DNA of 5,584 nucleotides from Armatimonadota bacterium. GTDB lineage: Bacteria > Actinomycetota > Acidimicrobiia > Spongiisociales > UBA5794. The DNA lies in NCBI GenBank assembly GCA_008501565.1, contig QQUL01000068.1, forward strand, positions 1 through 5,584. Direction: 5' to 3'. The position numbers and the translations under genes were made by a program. The notes under the pieces were generated by a model that did no database searches, had not been told where the DNA came from, and saw nothing but the letters and a program-made list of their open reading frames with translations. Below, one piece after another: positions 1 through 5,365 of this stretch (position 1 is its first letter; each line of letters starts with the position of its first letter).

Positions 1-1
1 A

Positions 2-568
2 AAGACAGTTGCCCCGATTCTCAAACCCATTGCTGCATTCCTCGCGAAGCTGCACTTCACGCCAGCCGTGGTCACGGTTCTTGGCCTGGTGCTCACGATC
101 GCCGGAGCGGTCCTCATCGCTACCGGTGAGTTGGTATTGGGTGCCTCGATAGCAGCGTTCGGGGTTGTGCTCGATGCGTTGGACGGTCCGCTGGCCCGTC
201 ACCTTGGGACTGCATCGAATCGCGGGGCGTTTCTTGACACGATGGCGGATCGCTTCGGAGAGATCGCGATATGGATTGGTCTGTCCGTGCACCTGCGAGC
301 CGACCAGCGTCTCCTCGTGCTCTGCGTTGTGAGCCTTGCGCTCTCACTTCTCGTTCCGTACGTTCGGGCGCATGCCGAACTCCTCGGGCTTGAAGGCAAG
401 GGCGGTTGGATGGGCCGAGCCGAACGCATGATCCTGATTCTGACCGGGATTGGATTCGTCGGCCTCGGCCTCGACATCATGGAGCCGGTCTTGTGGGTCT
501 TCGTCGTCCTGACCGGCTTCACGGTGCTCCAGCGCATTTGGAAGACCTGGCAGCAACTGGACTCGTGA
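2..568 (+). CDS. pgsA: CDP-alcohol phosphatidyltransferase, probable phosphatidylinositol(-phosphate) synthase; 5' end outside the window
   Basis: Integral membrane enzyme that moves a phosphatidyl group from CDP-diacylglycerol to an alcohol. In actinobacteria the gene beside PatA and PimA is usually the phosphatidylinositol-phosphate synthase. The frame is open from base 2, so 188 codons of a roughly 200-220 residue protein are visible. The family signature D-x2-D-G-x2-A-R-x8-G-x3-D-x3-D is complete at visible residues 58-83 (nt 173-250): D58, D61, G62, A65, R66, G75, D79 and D83, the metal- and CDP-binding residues. Hydrophobic stretches before and after the signature fit the usual six-helix fold. 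Later segments (YVRAHAE, and GGWMGRAERMILILTG) resemble the mycobacterial PgsA1 equivalents as I remember them. This supports inositol phosphate rather than glycerol phosphate as acceptor, but that is inference. The stop overlaps the next start by 4 nt (GTGA), so translation is probably coupled. The true start lies upstream and cannot be seen. Confidence 0.9.
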   Translation, partial: KTVAPILKPIAAFLAKLHFTPAVVTVLGLVLTIAGAVLIATGELVLGASIAAFGVVLDALDGPLARHLGTASNRGAFLDTMADRFGEIAIWIGLSVHLRADQRLLVLCVVSLALSLLVPYVRAHAELLGLEGKGGWMGRAERMILILTGIGFVGLGLDIMEPVLWVFVVLTGFTVLQRIWKTWQQLDS

Positions 569-1458
569 AGAAACTCCTCGCCTATTTCGGGTTTCGCTTT
601 GCCGCGGCAATCTTCGGAGCGTTTCCCGAGTCGTGGATGCGTCACACCGGAGAGTGGCTCGGAAGGAGGGGCGCGGCCCGAAGGTCCGACAAGCGACCCC
701 TACTCAGGGGACATATGCGCCGTGTGATGGGTCCGGACAAGACCGAGGCTGAGATTGAGACCGCTGTCGACCGGATGTATGAGTCGTATGGACGCTACTG
801 GGCAGAGACGTTCTGGCTTCGACCGCGAAGGCACCAAGCCGTTTCCCGTCGAGTCGAGCGGATCGGCTTCGAGCATGTGTTCAAAGCGATGGACGAAGGA
901 AATGGAATCATCTTCGCCCTTCCACATCTCGGGAGCTGGGAAGTAGCCGGCCTCATCGCCGACGAGATCGGGGCCCGCGTGCTCGCAGTCGCTGAGGATC
1001 TTCCGAACGAGCGGATCACAGCATGGTTCGTTGCCATCAGGAACCAACTCGGCATCGACATCGTTCTCACCACTGACCCACAGCGCCGTTCGAAGCTGAT
1101 CCGAACGCTCAAGGAGGGCAAGGTCATCGCACTACTTGCTGACCGCGATGTCACGGGAAGCGGTTTGACGACGGAGTTCTTCGGGGAGGAAACAAAGATG
1201 CCAGCAGGGCCTGTCGGTTTGGCAATCCTGACCGGCGCCGCGCTGATCCCCGTCGGCGTGTACTTCAAGAAGGGTGCGGGCCACCGGATCGAGGTCCATG
1301 CACCCATCGAGATTCCCGAACTCGAAACCCGGGATCAGACGGTCGAGGCTGGGGCTGCTCTCATGGCCGGGAAGCTTGAGGAGATCATCTCGCGGGATCC
1401 GACCCAGTGGCACCTCTTCCAGCCGAACTGGCCCTCAGACGTCGGATACCGGGCATGA
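565..1458 (+). CDS. patA: PatA-like phosphatidylinositol mannoside acyltransferase (LpxL/HtrB-type acyltransferase family)
   Basis: Predicted 297-residue peripheral membrane acyltransferase that would transfer a fatty acyl chain from acyl-CoA or acyl-ACP to the mannose of a PI-mannoside, on the cytosolic face of the membrane. The family's HX4D/E motif is seen as HLGSWE, with H121 and E126. A second conserved block follows: ADRD at residues 192-195, then FFGEETKMPAGPVGLAILTG from about 205. The N-terminal 40 residues are hydrophobic and basic, fitting membrane association, with no cleavable signal. Start choice: GTG at 565 gives a 4-nt overlap with the upstream stop and a normal family N-terminus. 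An in-frame ATG at 406 would overlap pgsA by more than 160 nt and add unrelated residues. No convincing Shine-Dalgarno precedes it, so coupling to pgsA is likely. The stop overlaps the pimA start (ATGA). Its position between pgsA and pimA, as in mycobacteria, is the main reason to prefer PatA over a lipid A-type acyltransferase. Confidence 0.87.
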   Translation: MKKLLAYFGFRFAAAIFGAFPESWMRHTGEWLGRRGAARRSDKRPLLRGHMRRVMGPDKTEAEIETAVDRMYESYGRYWAETFWLRPRRHQAVSRRVERIGFEHVFKAMDEGNGIIFALPHLGSWEVAGLIADEIGARVLAVAEDLPNERITAWFVAIRNQLGIDIVLTTDPQRRSKLIRTLKEGKVIALLADRDVTGSGLTTEFFGEETKMPAGPVGLAILTGAALIPVGVYFKKGAGHRIEVHAPIEIPELETRDQTVEAGAALMAGKLEEIISRDPTQWHLFQPNWPSDVGYRA

Positions 1459-2510
1459 ACGTCGCAATCGTGTGCCCATACGATCTCGGGCGCAACGGCG
1501 GCGTACAGGATCAGGCGATTCGGCTCGTGGGATGGCTTGGCTCTCTCGGTCACGAGGCCACGCTGATCGGCCCCGGCACGGAAGCGCCGCCGGGTTCCGA
1601 ACTCCCACCCGGCACGCTACTCATCGGACGGACCCGCACCGTATCGGCGAACAAATCGTCGACGCCGATCATGTTGAACCCTCGGGTTCGCAAGGTGCTT
1701 TCAGCGACGATGGCAGACGCAGACGTCGTCCATATCCACGAACCGCTCATGCCGACCGTCTCTCTCACGGCGACAAGGATCGGTGACAAGCCGAAAGTCG
1801 GAACGTTCCACGCGGATCCTCCGACGTGGATTCGCCGCACCTACCGTGGTGCGGGCCTGCTGCTCCGTCAGATCGTGTCCAAGATCGACGTGGCAACCGC
1901 AACGAGTCCCGTGTCCCGATCGGCGATCTCTCACATCGTGGACGCGAGGATCGTCCCCAACGGCGTCGAGATCGGAGCGTATCGGCCGAGCGACAAGCGG
2001 CCGGCATCGGTTGCATTTCTCGGCAGGGACGATCCGCGAAAGGGCCTCGACGTGCTCCTTGCCGCCTGGCCGTCTGTCGTTCACGCGGTTCCCGAGGCCA
2101 ACCTCACCGTGATTGGGGCTGACCGAGACACCCAGACGCCGGCCGTGACCTACCTCGGTCGGGTTACCGAGGAAGAGAAGGCCGATGTCCTCTCCACCTC
2201 GGAGGTGTACTGCGCACCGAACCTCGGCGGAGAATCCTTCGGCATCGTCCTCGTTGAAGCGATGGCGGCTGGGTGTGCTGTTGTTGCATCGGGAATTCCT
2301 GCCTTTGCACACGTGGCGGGTGACGCAGCCGAGATTGTCGCTCCGGGAGATCCGGTCGGTCTTGCGACCCGGATCGTCGCTCTCCTCACGAACGAACAAC
2401 GGCGGCGTGAGCTGCAGGCTGCCGCGTTGCAGCGTGCGCAAGCGTTCGAGGGCCGCACGGTTGCGGCGATGTTTGAGGCTGCCTACACAGATGCGATTGC
2501 CGCACATTGA
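1455..2510 (+). CDS. pimA: GDP-mannose-dependent phosphatidylinositol alpha-mannosyltransferase (GT4 family)
   Basis: Predicted 351-residue GT-B fold glycosyltransferase that transfers the first mannose from GDP-mannose to the inositol of phosphatidylinositol at the inner face of the membrane, the committed step of PIM synthesis. The N-terminal nucleotide-sugar fold begins with CPYDLGRNGGVQ (residues 7-18), close to the mycobacterial CPY...PGGVQ glycine loop. H119 in the GTFHA segment matches the PimA catalytic-site histidine region. The C-terminal donor domain has LGRDDPRKG with R191 and K196, then a textbook EX7E motif, E260 and E268, within APNLGGESFGIVLVEAMAAG, which is almost identical to PimA of Mycobacterium. 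ATG at 1455 is chosen because it overlaps the patA stop by 4 nt and gives the exact family N-terminus. The longer in-frame ATG at 1407 lies inside patA. The mycobacterial locus has a Nudix gene next, but here only 60 nt separate it from pdxS. A related GT4 enzyme with another acceptor is possible but less likely in this context. Confidence 0.9.
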   Translation: MNVAIVCPYDLGRNGGVQDQAIRLVGWLGSLGHEATLIGPGTEAPPGSELPPGTLLIGRTRTVSANKSSTPIMLNPRVRKVLSATMADADVVHIHEPLMPTVSLTATRIGDKPKVGTFHADPPTWIRRTYRGAGLLLRQIVSKIDVATATSPVSRSAISHIVDARIVPNGVEIGAYRPSDKRPASVAFLGRDDPRKGLDVLLAAWPSVVHAVPEANLTVIGADRDTQTPAVTYLGRVTEEEKADVLSTSEVYCAPNLGGESFGIVLVEAMAAGCAVVASGIPAFAHVAGDAAEIVAPGDPVGLATRIVALLTNEQRRRELQAAALQRAQAFEGRTVAAMFEAAYTDAIAAH

Positions 2511-2511
2511 C

Positions 2512-2553
2512 GGCGATGCTGGCCTGCACACGCTCTATCATTCAGGCATCGCC
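2512..2553. repeat. 8-bp inverted repeat in the pimA-pdxS gap
   Basis: GGCGATGC at 2512-2519 and its exact reverse complement GCATCGCC at 2546-2553 are separated by 26 nt. They take up most of the 60-nt gap between pimA and pdxS. No T-run follows, so it does not look like an intrinsic terminator. It could be a regulator dyad flanking the -10-like hexamer, a leader RNA stem, or chance. Confidence 0.4.
2536..2541 (+). promoter_or_regulatory. Possible -10 element for pdxS
   Basis: TATCAT matches TATAAT at five of six positions and the actinobacterial TANNNT pattern. It would start transcription near 2548, giving a leader of about 23 nt that still includes AGGG at 2559-2562, eight bases before the pdxS ATG and its likely ribosome binding site. 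No good -35 lies at 16-18 nt; TTGACG at 2507-2512 is 23 nt away, which is too far. The call rests on a single hexamer. Read-through from pimA is the alternative. Confidence 0.3.
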
Positions 2554-2570
2554 AACCCAGGGTCACGACA

Positions 2571-3464
2571 ATGACTGATGCAACGACACATCACGGCACG
2601 GCCAAGGTCAAACGCGGTCTTGCAGAGCTGCTGCAGGGCGGCGTCATCCTTGTTGTCGTATCAGCAGAACAGGCCAGAATCGCAGAAGAAGCCGGGGCCT
2701 GCGCGGTCATGTCCCTCGAACGAGTACCGGCAGACATCCGGGCCCACGGCGGGGTTGCCCGCATGGCAGATCCTGCAAAGGTCGAGGAGATCATCGCTGC
2801 CGTGTCGATACCGGTGATGGCGAAGTCGCGGATCGGTCATTTCGTTGAGGCACGGGTGCTCGAATCTCTCGGCGTCGATTACATCGACGAGTCCGAAGTT
2901 CTGAGTCCCGTCGACGAGCACCACATTGACAAGCATTCCTTCACGGTTCCGTTTGTCTGCGGAGCCAAGGATCTCGGTGAAGCGTTGCGCCGCGTCGGTG
3001 AAGGCGCTGCGATGATCCGTACGAAGGGCGAGCCCGGAACCGGCAACGTCGTTGAGGCTGTCAAGCACATGCGCAAGATGAACGCCCAGATCGCATGGCT
3101 GACGACACTCGGGCCCGACGAGATCATGAACGCAGCACGAGATCTTCGCGCTCCGTACGACCTGGTGAAAGAAGTTGCCTCGACCGGGGCGCTGCCGGTG
3201 GTCAACTTTGCCGCAGGGGGGATCGCGACACCCTCCGACGCGGCCCTGATGATGCAGCTCGGCTGTGACGGCGTCTTTGTCGGCTCCGGGATCTTCAAGT
3301 CAGGTGATCCGGCCGAGCGTGCAAATGCCATCGTCCAGGCAACGACGTTCCACAATGACCCCGCAATGATCGCCAAAGTCTCCAAGAACCTTGGCGAAGC
3401 GATGGTTGGAATCAACATTGACACGCTGCCCGACACGGAGCTGATGCAGCACCGCGGCTCATGA
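2571..3464 (+). CDS. pdxS: PdxS, pyridoxal 5'-phosphate synthase subunit (Pdx1 family), with an atypical active site
   Basis: Predicted 297-residue (beta/alpha)8 synthase subunit that builds PLP from ribose 5-phosphate, glyceraldehyde 3-phosphate and ammonia supplied by PdxT, in a cytosolic 12+12 complex. Length and nearly all motifs are canonical: VKRG near the N-terminus, ERVPADIRAHGG, the Schiff-base lysine K85 in VMAKSRIGH, DYIDESEVL, the second catalytic lysine K152 in RTKGEPGTG, NFAAGGIATP, and the phosphate-binding GSGIFKS. The exception is the first strand. The usual GGVIMDVVNAEQA reads GGVILVVVSAEQA (residues 23-35), so the conserved catalytic aspartate (D24 in Bacillus subtilis numbering) is V28, with M-to-L and N-to-S changes beside it. 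The C-terminus ends RGS instead of the common RGW. ATG at 2571 is the only start that gives the family N-terminus; AGGG lies 8 nt upstream. The stop overlaps pdxT by ATGA. Family assignment is certain; normal catalytic activity is not. Confidence 0.96.
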   Translation: MTDATTHHGTAKVKRGLAELLQGGVILVVVSAEQARIAEEAGACAVMSLERVPADIRAHGGVARMADPAKVEEIIAAVSIPVMAKSRIGHFVEARVLESLGVDYIDESEVLSPVDEHHIDKHSFTVPFVCGAKDLGEALRRVGEGAAMIRTKGEPGTGNVVEAVKHMRKMNAQIAWLTTLGPDEIMNAARDLRAPYDLVKEVASTGALPVVNFAAGGIATPSDAALMMQLGCDGVFVGSGIFKSGDPAERANAIVQATTFHNDPAMIAKVSKNLGEAMVGINIDTLPDTELMQHRGS

Positions 3465-4063
3465 GAGTCGGCGTCCTTGCGCTGCAAGGAGATTTCCGCG
3501 AGCACGTTGCGATGGTTGCCTCACTCGGGGTCGAGGGCATCGAGGTTCGAACCCCCGATGATCTGGCATCGATAGACGCGCTGATCATTCCCGGTGGTGA
3601 ATCCACGACCATCGGACGGCTCGCCACCATGTTCGGACTCATTGAGCCCATCCGCGAGCGCGCCCACGACGGCATGCCGATTCTTGGGACGTGTGCAGGG
3701 ATGATCTTCCTGGCATCCGACGCGGTTGGTCATCATCAGCCGCAACTCGGCCTCCTCGATGCCACGGTGGAACGGAACGCCTTCGGTCGCCAGGTCGATT
3801 CATTCGAGGCGGATCTTGCCGTTGCGGGCCTCAAGGAACCGATGCATGCCGTGTTCATCAGAGCTCCGTGGATCGAAAAGGTCGGTGGAGACGTGGAAGT
3901 TCTCGCCGCGGTCACGGGAACCGACGGTCGTGAGCATCCGGTGTTGGTTCGTCAAGGTCGTATCCTTGCCGCCGCATTCCATCCAGAGCTGACCGACGAC
4001 AACCGCCTCCATGCAATGCTCATGGGGCTCGTCGAGGAGAATCTCGTCGAGGAGAATCGATAG
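3461..4063 (+). CDS. pdxT: PdxT, glutaminase subunit of pyridoxal 5'-phosphate synthase
   Basis: Predicted 200-residue class I glutamine amidotransferase that hydrolyses glutamine and channels ammonia to PdxS. The catalytic triad is intact: nucleophile C78 in GTCAGM, and H174 and E176 in FHPELT. The oxyanion-side PGGESTT (residues 44-50) and the conserved ERNAFGRQVDSFEADL block, about residues 105-120, are also present. The start at 3461 overlaps the pdxS stop (ATGA), which suggests coupled, balanced synthesis of the two subunits. No separate Shine-Dalgarno is obvious. The last residues are LVEEN-LVEEN-R, made by a perfect 15-bp tandem duplication, so the protein carries a five-residue tail extension compared with an unduplicated form. 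The stop TAG shares its final G with the yebC GTG start. Mycobacteria have a thioesterase gene between pdxS and pdxT; here the two are directly adjacent. Confidence 0.96.
   Translation: MRVGVLALQGDFREHVAMVASLGVEGIEVRTPDDLASIDALIIPGGESTTIGRLATMFGLIEPIRERAHDGMPILGTCAGMIFLASDAVGHHQPQLGLLDATVERNAFGRQVDSFEADLAVAGLKEPMHAVFIRAPWIEKVGGDVEVLAAVTGTDGREHPVLVRQGRILAAAFHPELTDDNRLHAMLMGLVEENLVEENR
4028..4057 (+). repeat. Perfect 15-bp tandem duplication at the 3' end of pdxT
   Basis: CTCGTCGAGGAGAAT occurs at 4028-4042 and again, identically and without a gap, at 4043-4057. It is in frame in pdxT and encodes LVEEN twice. Each copy contains AGGAG. The second copy lies at the right distance to serve the yebC start; the first is 23 nt from it. 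Confidence 0.97.
4050..4054 (+). promoter_or_regulatory. Shine-Dalgarno sequence of yebC
   Basis: AGGAG (GAGGAG if 4049 is included), with 8 nt between it and the GTG at 4063. It is the strongest ribosome binding site in the window and fixes the yebC start. It lies inside the second copy of the pdxT tandem duplication. Confidence 0.8.
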
Positions 4064-4806
4064 TGGCAGGACATTCCAAGTGGGCGAACATCAAGCACCG
4101 CAAGGGTCGTCAGGACGCCAAACGGGGAAAGCTGTTCGCCAAACTCATCAAGAGCATTGAATCTGCCGCCCGCAACGGTGGTGCAGACCTGTCGGCGAAC
4201 CCAACGCTTGTCACTGCCGTCCAAAAAGCAAAGGACAACTCGGTTCCCAAGGACAACATCGACCGAGCCATCGCTCGGGGAGCGGGCGACGTCGATGGTG
4301 TCGCCTACACCGAAACGTTCTACGAAGGGTACGGGCCGGCAGGTGTGGCTCTCTATGTCCACATCCTCACTGACAACCGCAACCGGGCAGCCTCCGACGT
4401 ACGCTCGGCCTTCACGAAGAACGGTGGGAGTCTCGGCGAACCCGGCTCGGTCGGCTACCTGTTCGAACAGAAGGGCCAACTCTTGGTGAGCGGTGACGAG
4501 GACACGGTGATGCTCGCGGCGCTCGAGGCGGGTGCCGAGGATGTGACGCCTGCCGACGATCTATGGGAGATCACCACCGCCCCATCGGATCTTCAAACCG
4601 TTCGCACCGCATTCGAGACATCGGAGATACAGGTCGACTCGGGGGACATCACCTATCTGCCCTCGACATCGATCGAACTCAACGAAAAAACGGCACCCCA
4701 CGTGCTTCGGCTCGTCGACGCCCTTGAGGACCTCGACGACGTCCAAGCCGTGTTCGCCAACTTCGACATCCCGGACGAGATTCTGGCCACACTCGACGAC
4801 GAGTGA
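4063..4806 (+). CDS. yebC: YebC/PmpR/TACO1 family protein
   Basis: Predicted 247-residue cytosolic protein of the YebC family, of normal length. The N-terminal signature MAGHSKWANIKHRKGRQDAKRGKLFAKLIKSI is unmistakable (GTG start read as Met). It is followed by the conserved PKDNIDRAIARG (about residues 63-74), YEGYGPAGVALYVHILTDNRNR (about 88-109), and NGGSLGEPGSVGYLFEQKG (about 124-142). The family was long annotated as a transcriptional regulator. More recent work on YebC/TACO1 members points to a role in translation, easing ribosome stalling at proline-rich stretches; which role applies here cannot be told from sequence. The GTG at 4063 overlaps the pdxT stop by one base (TAGTG) and has a strong AGGAG upstream. 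yebC next to ruvC is a very widespread arrangement. The last residues (LDDE) and the stop are followed by a 64-nt control region, so ruvCA need not depend on this transcript. Confidence 0.95.
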   Translation: MAGHSKWANIKHRKGRQDAKRGKLFAKLIKSIESAARNGGADLSANPTLVTAVQKAKDNSVPKDNIDRAIARGAGDVDGVAYTETFYEGYGPAGVALYVHILTDNRNRAASDVRSAFTKNGGSLGEPGSVGYLFEQKGQLLVSGDEDTVMLAALEAGAEDVTPADDLWEITTAPSDLQTVRTAFETSEIQVDSGDITYLPSTSIELNEKTAPHVLRLVDALEDLDDVQAVFANFDIPDEILATLDDE

Positions 4807-4828
4807 CCCGTCCGCTTCCGCGACCCCG

Positions 4829-4846
4829 GGTTCTTTCCAAAGAACC
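4829..4846. repeat. Inverted repeat in the yebC-ruvC gap
   Basis: GGTTCTTT-CC-AAAGAACC: two perfect 8-bp arms with a 2-bp centre. No U-run follows in the transcript direction, so it is a poor intrinsic terminator. Its right half overlaps the predicted -35 of ruvC. Its centre is 33 bp upstream of the LexA box centre. It carries GTTC and GAAC, the LexA half-sites, but in the opposite (outward) arrangement, so it is not itself an SOS box. It may be an operator for another regulator. Confidence 0.6.
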
Positions 4847-4862
4847 GTGTCTGTTGTACGCT
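4834..4862 (+). promoter_or_regulatory. Predicted ruvCA promoter, probably leaderless
   Basis: A -35-like TTTCCA (4834-4839, four of six matches to TTGACA) and a -10-like TACGCT (4857-4862, TANNNT type) are separated by 17 nt. Transcription would begin near 4869-4871, at or next to the A of the ruvC ATG. No Shine-Dalgarno precedes that ATG, which fits a leaderless mRNA, common in actinobacteria. The boxes are weak on their own; the geometry and the LexA site beside them raise confidence. Confidence 0.5.
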
Positions 4863-4879
4863 ACGAACATATGTTCGTA
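4862..4879. promoter_or_regulatory. LexA binding site (SOS box) over the ruvC start codon
   Basis: TACGAACATATGTTCGTA is a perfect 18-bp palindrome. Its core, CGAAC-ATAT-GTTCG (4864-4877), exactly fits the CGAAC-N4-GTTCG SOS box of actinobacteria and Bacillus. It begins at the last base of the predicted -10, covers the start point and contains the ruvC ATG (4871-4873). Bound LexA would block initiation. DNA damage would then release ruvCA, consistent with SOS control of ruv genes in mycobacteria and other bacteria. Confidence 0.85.
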
Positions 4880-5365
4880 TTGGGGATTGATCCAGGGCTG
4901 ACCCGGACCGGCTACGGCGTCATCGAAACCGTCCAAGGCAAGGATCGGGCTGTGTCCGCTGGCGTCATCACCACGGACCCGGACATTCCTGCCGCACACC
5001 GTCTCCTCGAGATCCGGCACGACATCGAAGCGGTTCTCGACGATTACCCGATCGAGACGGCCGCCATCGAGCAGGTGTTCGTCAACCGGAACCGCGGAAC
5101 CGCGATGGCGGTGGCGAGAGCGTCGGGGGTCGTGATGGCAACCATCGCCGACCGAGGACTCGACATTGCGGAATACTCTCCCTCGAAGATGAAACTCACC
5201 ATCACCGGAAGCGGAACTGCCGACAAGACCCAGATCGAAGCCGTTCTGAGGATGCGACTCGGTGTTGGTGCCCTAGCGGGGCCGGTGGACGCCGTCGATG
5301 CCCTCGGCATCGCACTGTGTCACATCCAGCACCTCGGTTCGATGGCTGCGACCGGTACACGATGA
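4871..5365 (+). CDS. ruvC: RuvC, Holliday junction resolvase (crossover junction endodeoxyribonuclease)
   Basis: Predicted 164-residue dimeric, metal-dependent endonuclease that cuts Holliday junctions symmetrically, working with the RuvAB branch-migration motor. The four acidic catalytic residues are all visible: D7 in LGIDPG, E67 in IEQVF, and D140 and D143 in VDAVDALGIALCH. F70, in the E-x2-F segment, matches the phenylalanine that stacks on junction bases in E. coli RuvC. The middle block SPSKMKLTITGSGTADKTQI corresponds to the family's basic DNA-contacting region. Start choice: ATG at 4871 gives the standard M-x-V-L-G-I-D-P-G N-terminus. A GTG at 4847 is in frame but adds eight residues absent from relatives and has no ribosome binding site. 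The first codons lie inside the SOS box. The stop overlaps the ruvA start by ATGA. The protein is slightly short for the family but ends naturally after the last catalytic helix. Confidence 0.96.
   Translation: MFVLGIDPGLTRTGYGVIETVQGKDRAVSAGVITTDPDIPAAHRLLEIRHDIEAVLDDYPIETAAIEQVFVNRNRGTAMAVARASGVVMATIADRGLDIAEYSPSKMKLTITGSGTADKTQIEAVLRMRLGVGALAGPVDAVDALGIALCHIQHLGSMAATGTR

Noticed and set aside
406..564. Longer N-terminus for the PatA-like gene, starting at ATG 406
   Set aside because: It would overlap the conserved pgsA coding region by more than 160 nt and add residues unlike the family. GTG 565, with a 4-nt overlap, fits better.
2507..2512. TTGACG as the -35 of a pdxS promoter
   Set aside because: Spacing to the only good -10 (TATCAT at 2536) is 23 nt, beyond the usable range, and the hexamer overlaps the pimA stop codon by chance of sequence.
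1701..2531. Long open frame (276 codons) on the minus strand across pimA
   Set aside because: It lies wholly opposite a gene with clear PimA motifs. Its translation is arginine-rich and low in hydrophobic order, as expected of a GC-rich shadow frame, with no recognisable motif.
2879..3505. Open frame of 208 codons on the minus strand opposite pdxS
   Set aside because: Shadow of the pdxS codon pattern; no family resemblance and no start context.
4829..4846. Rho-independent terminator after yebC
   Set aside because: The stem has a near-zero loop, is AT-rich at its tip and lacks a following T-run. It is reported as an inverted repeat only.
4847..4870. Alternative GTG start for ruvC at 4847
   Set aside because: It adds eight residues not seen before the MxVLGIDPG start of relatives, lies within the predicted promoter, and has no Shine-Dalgarno.
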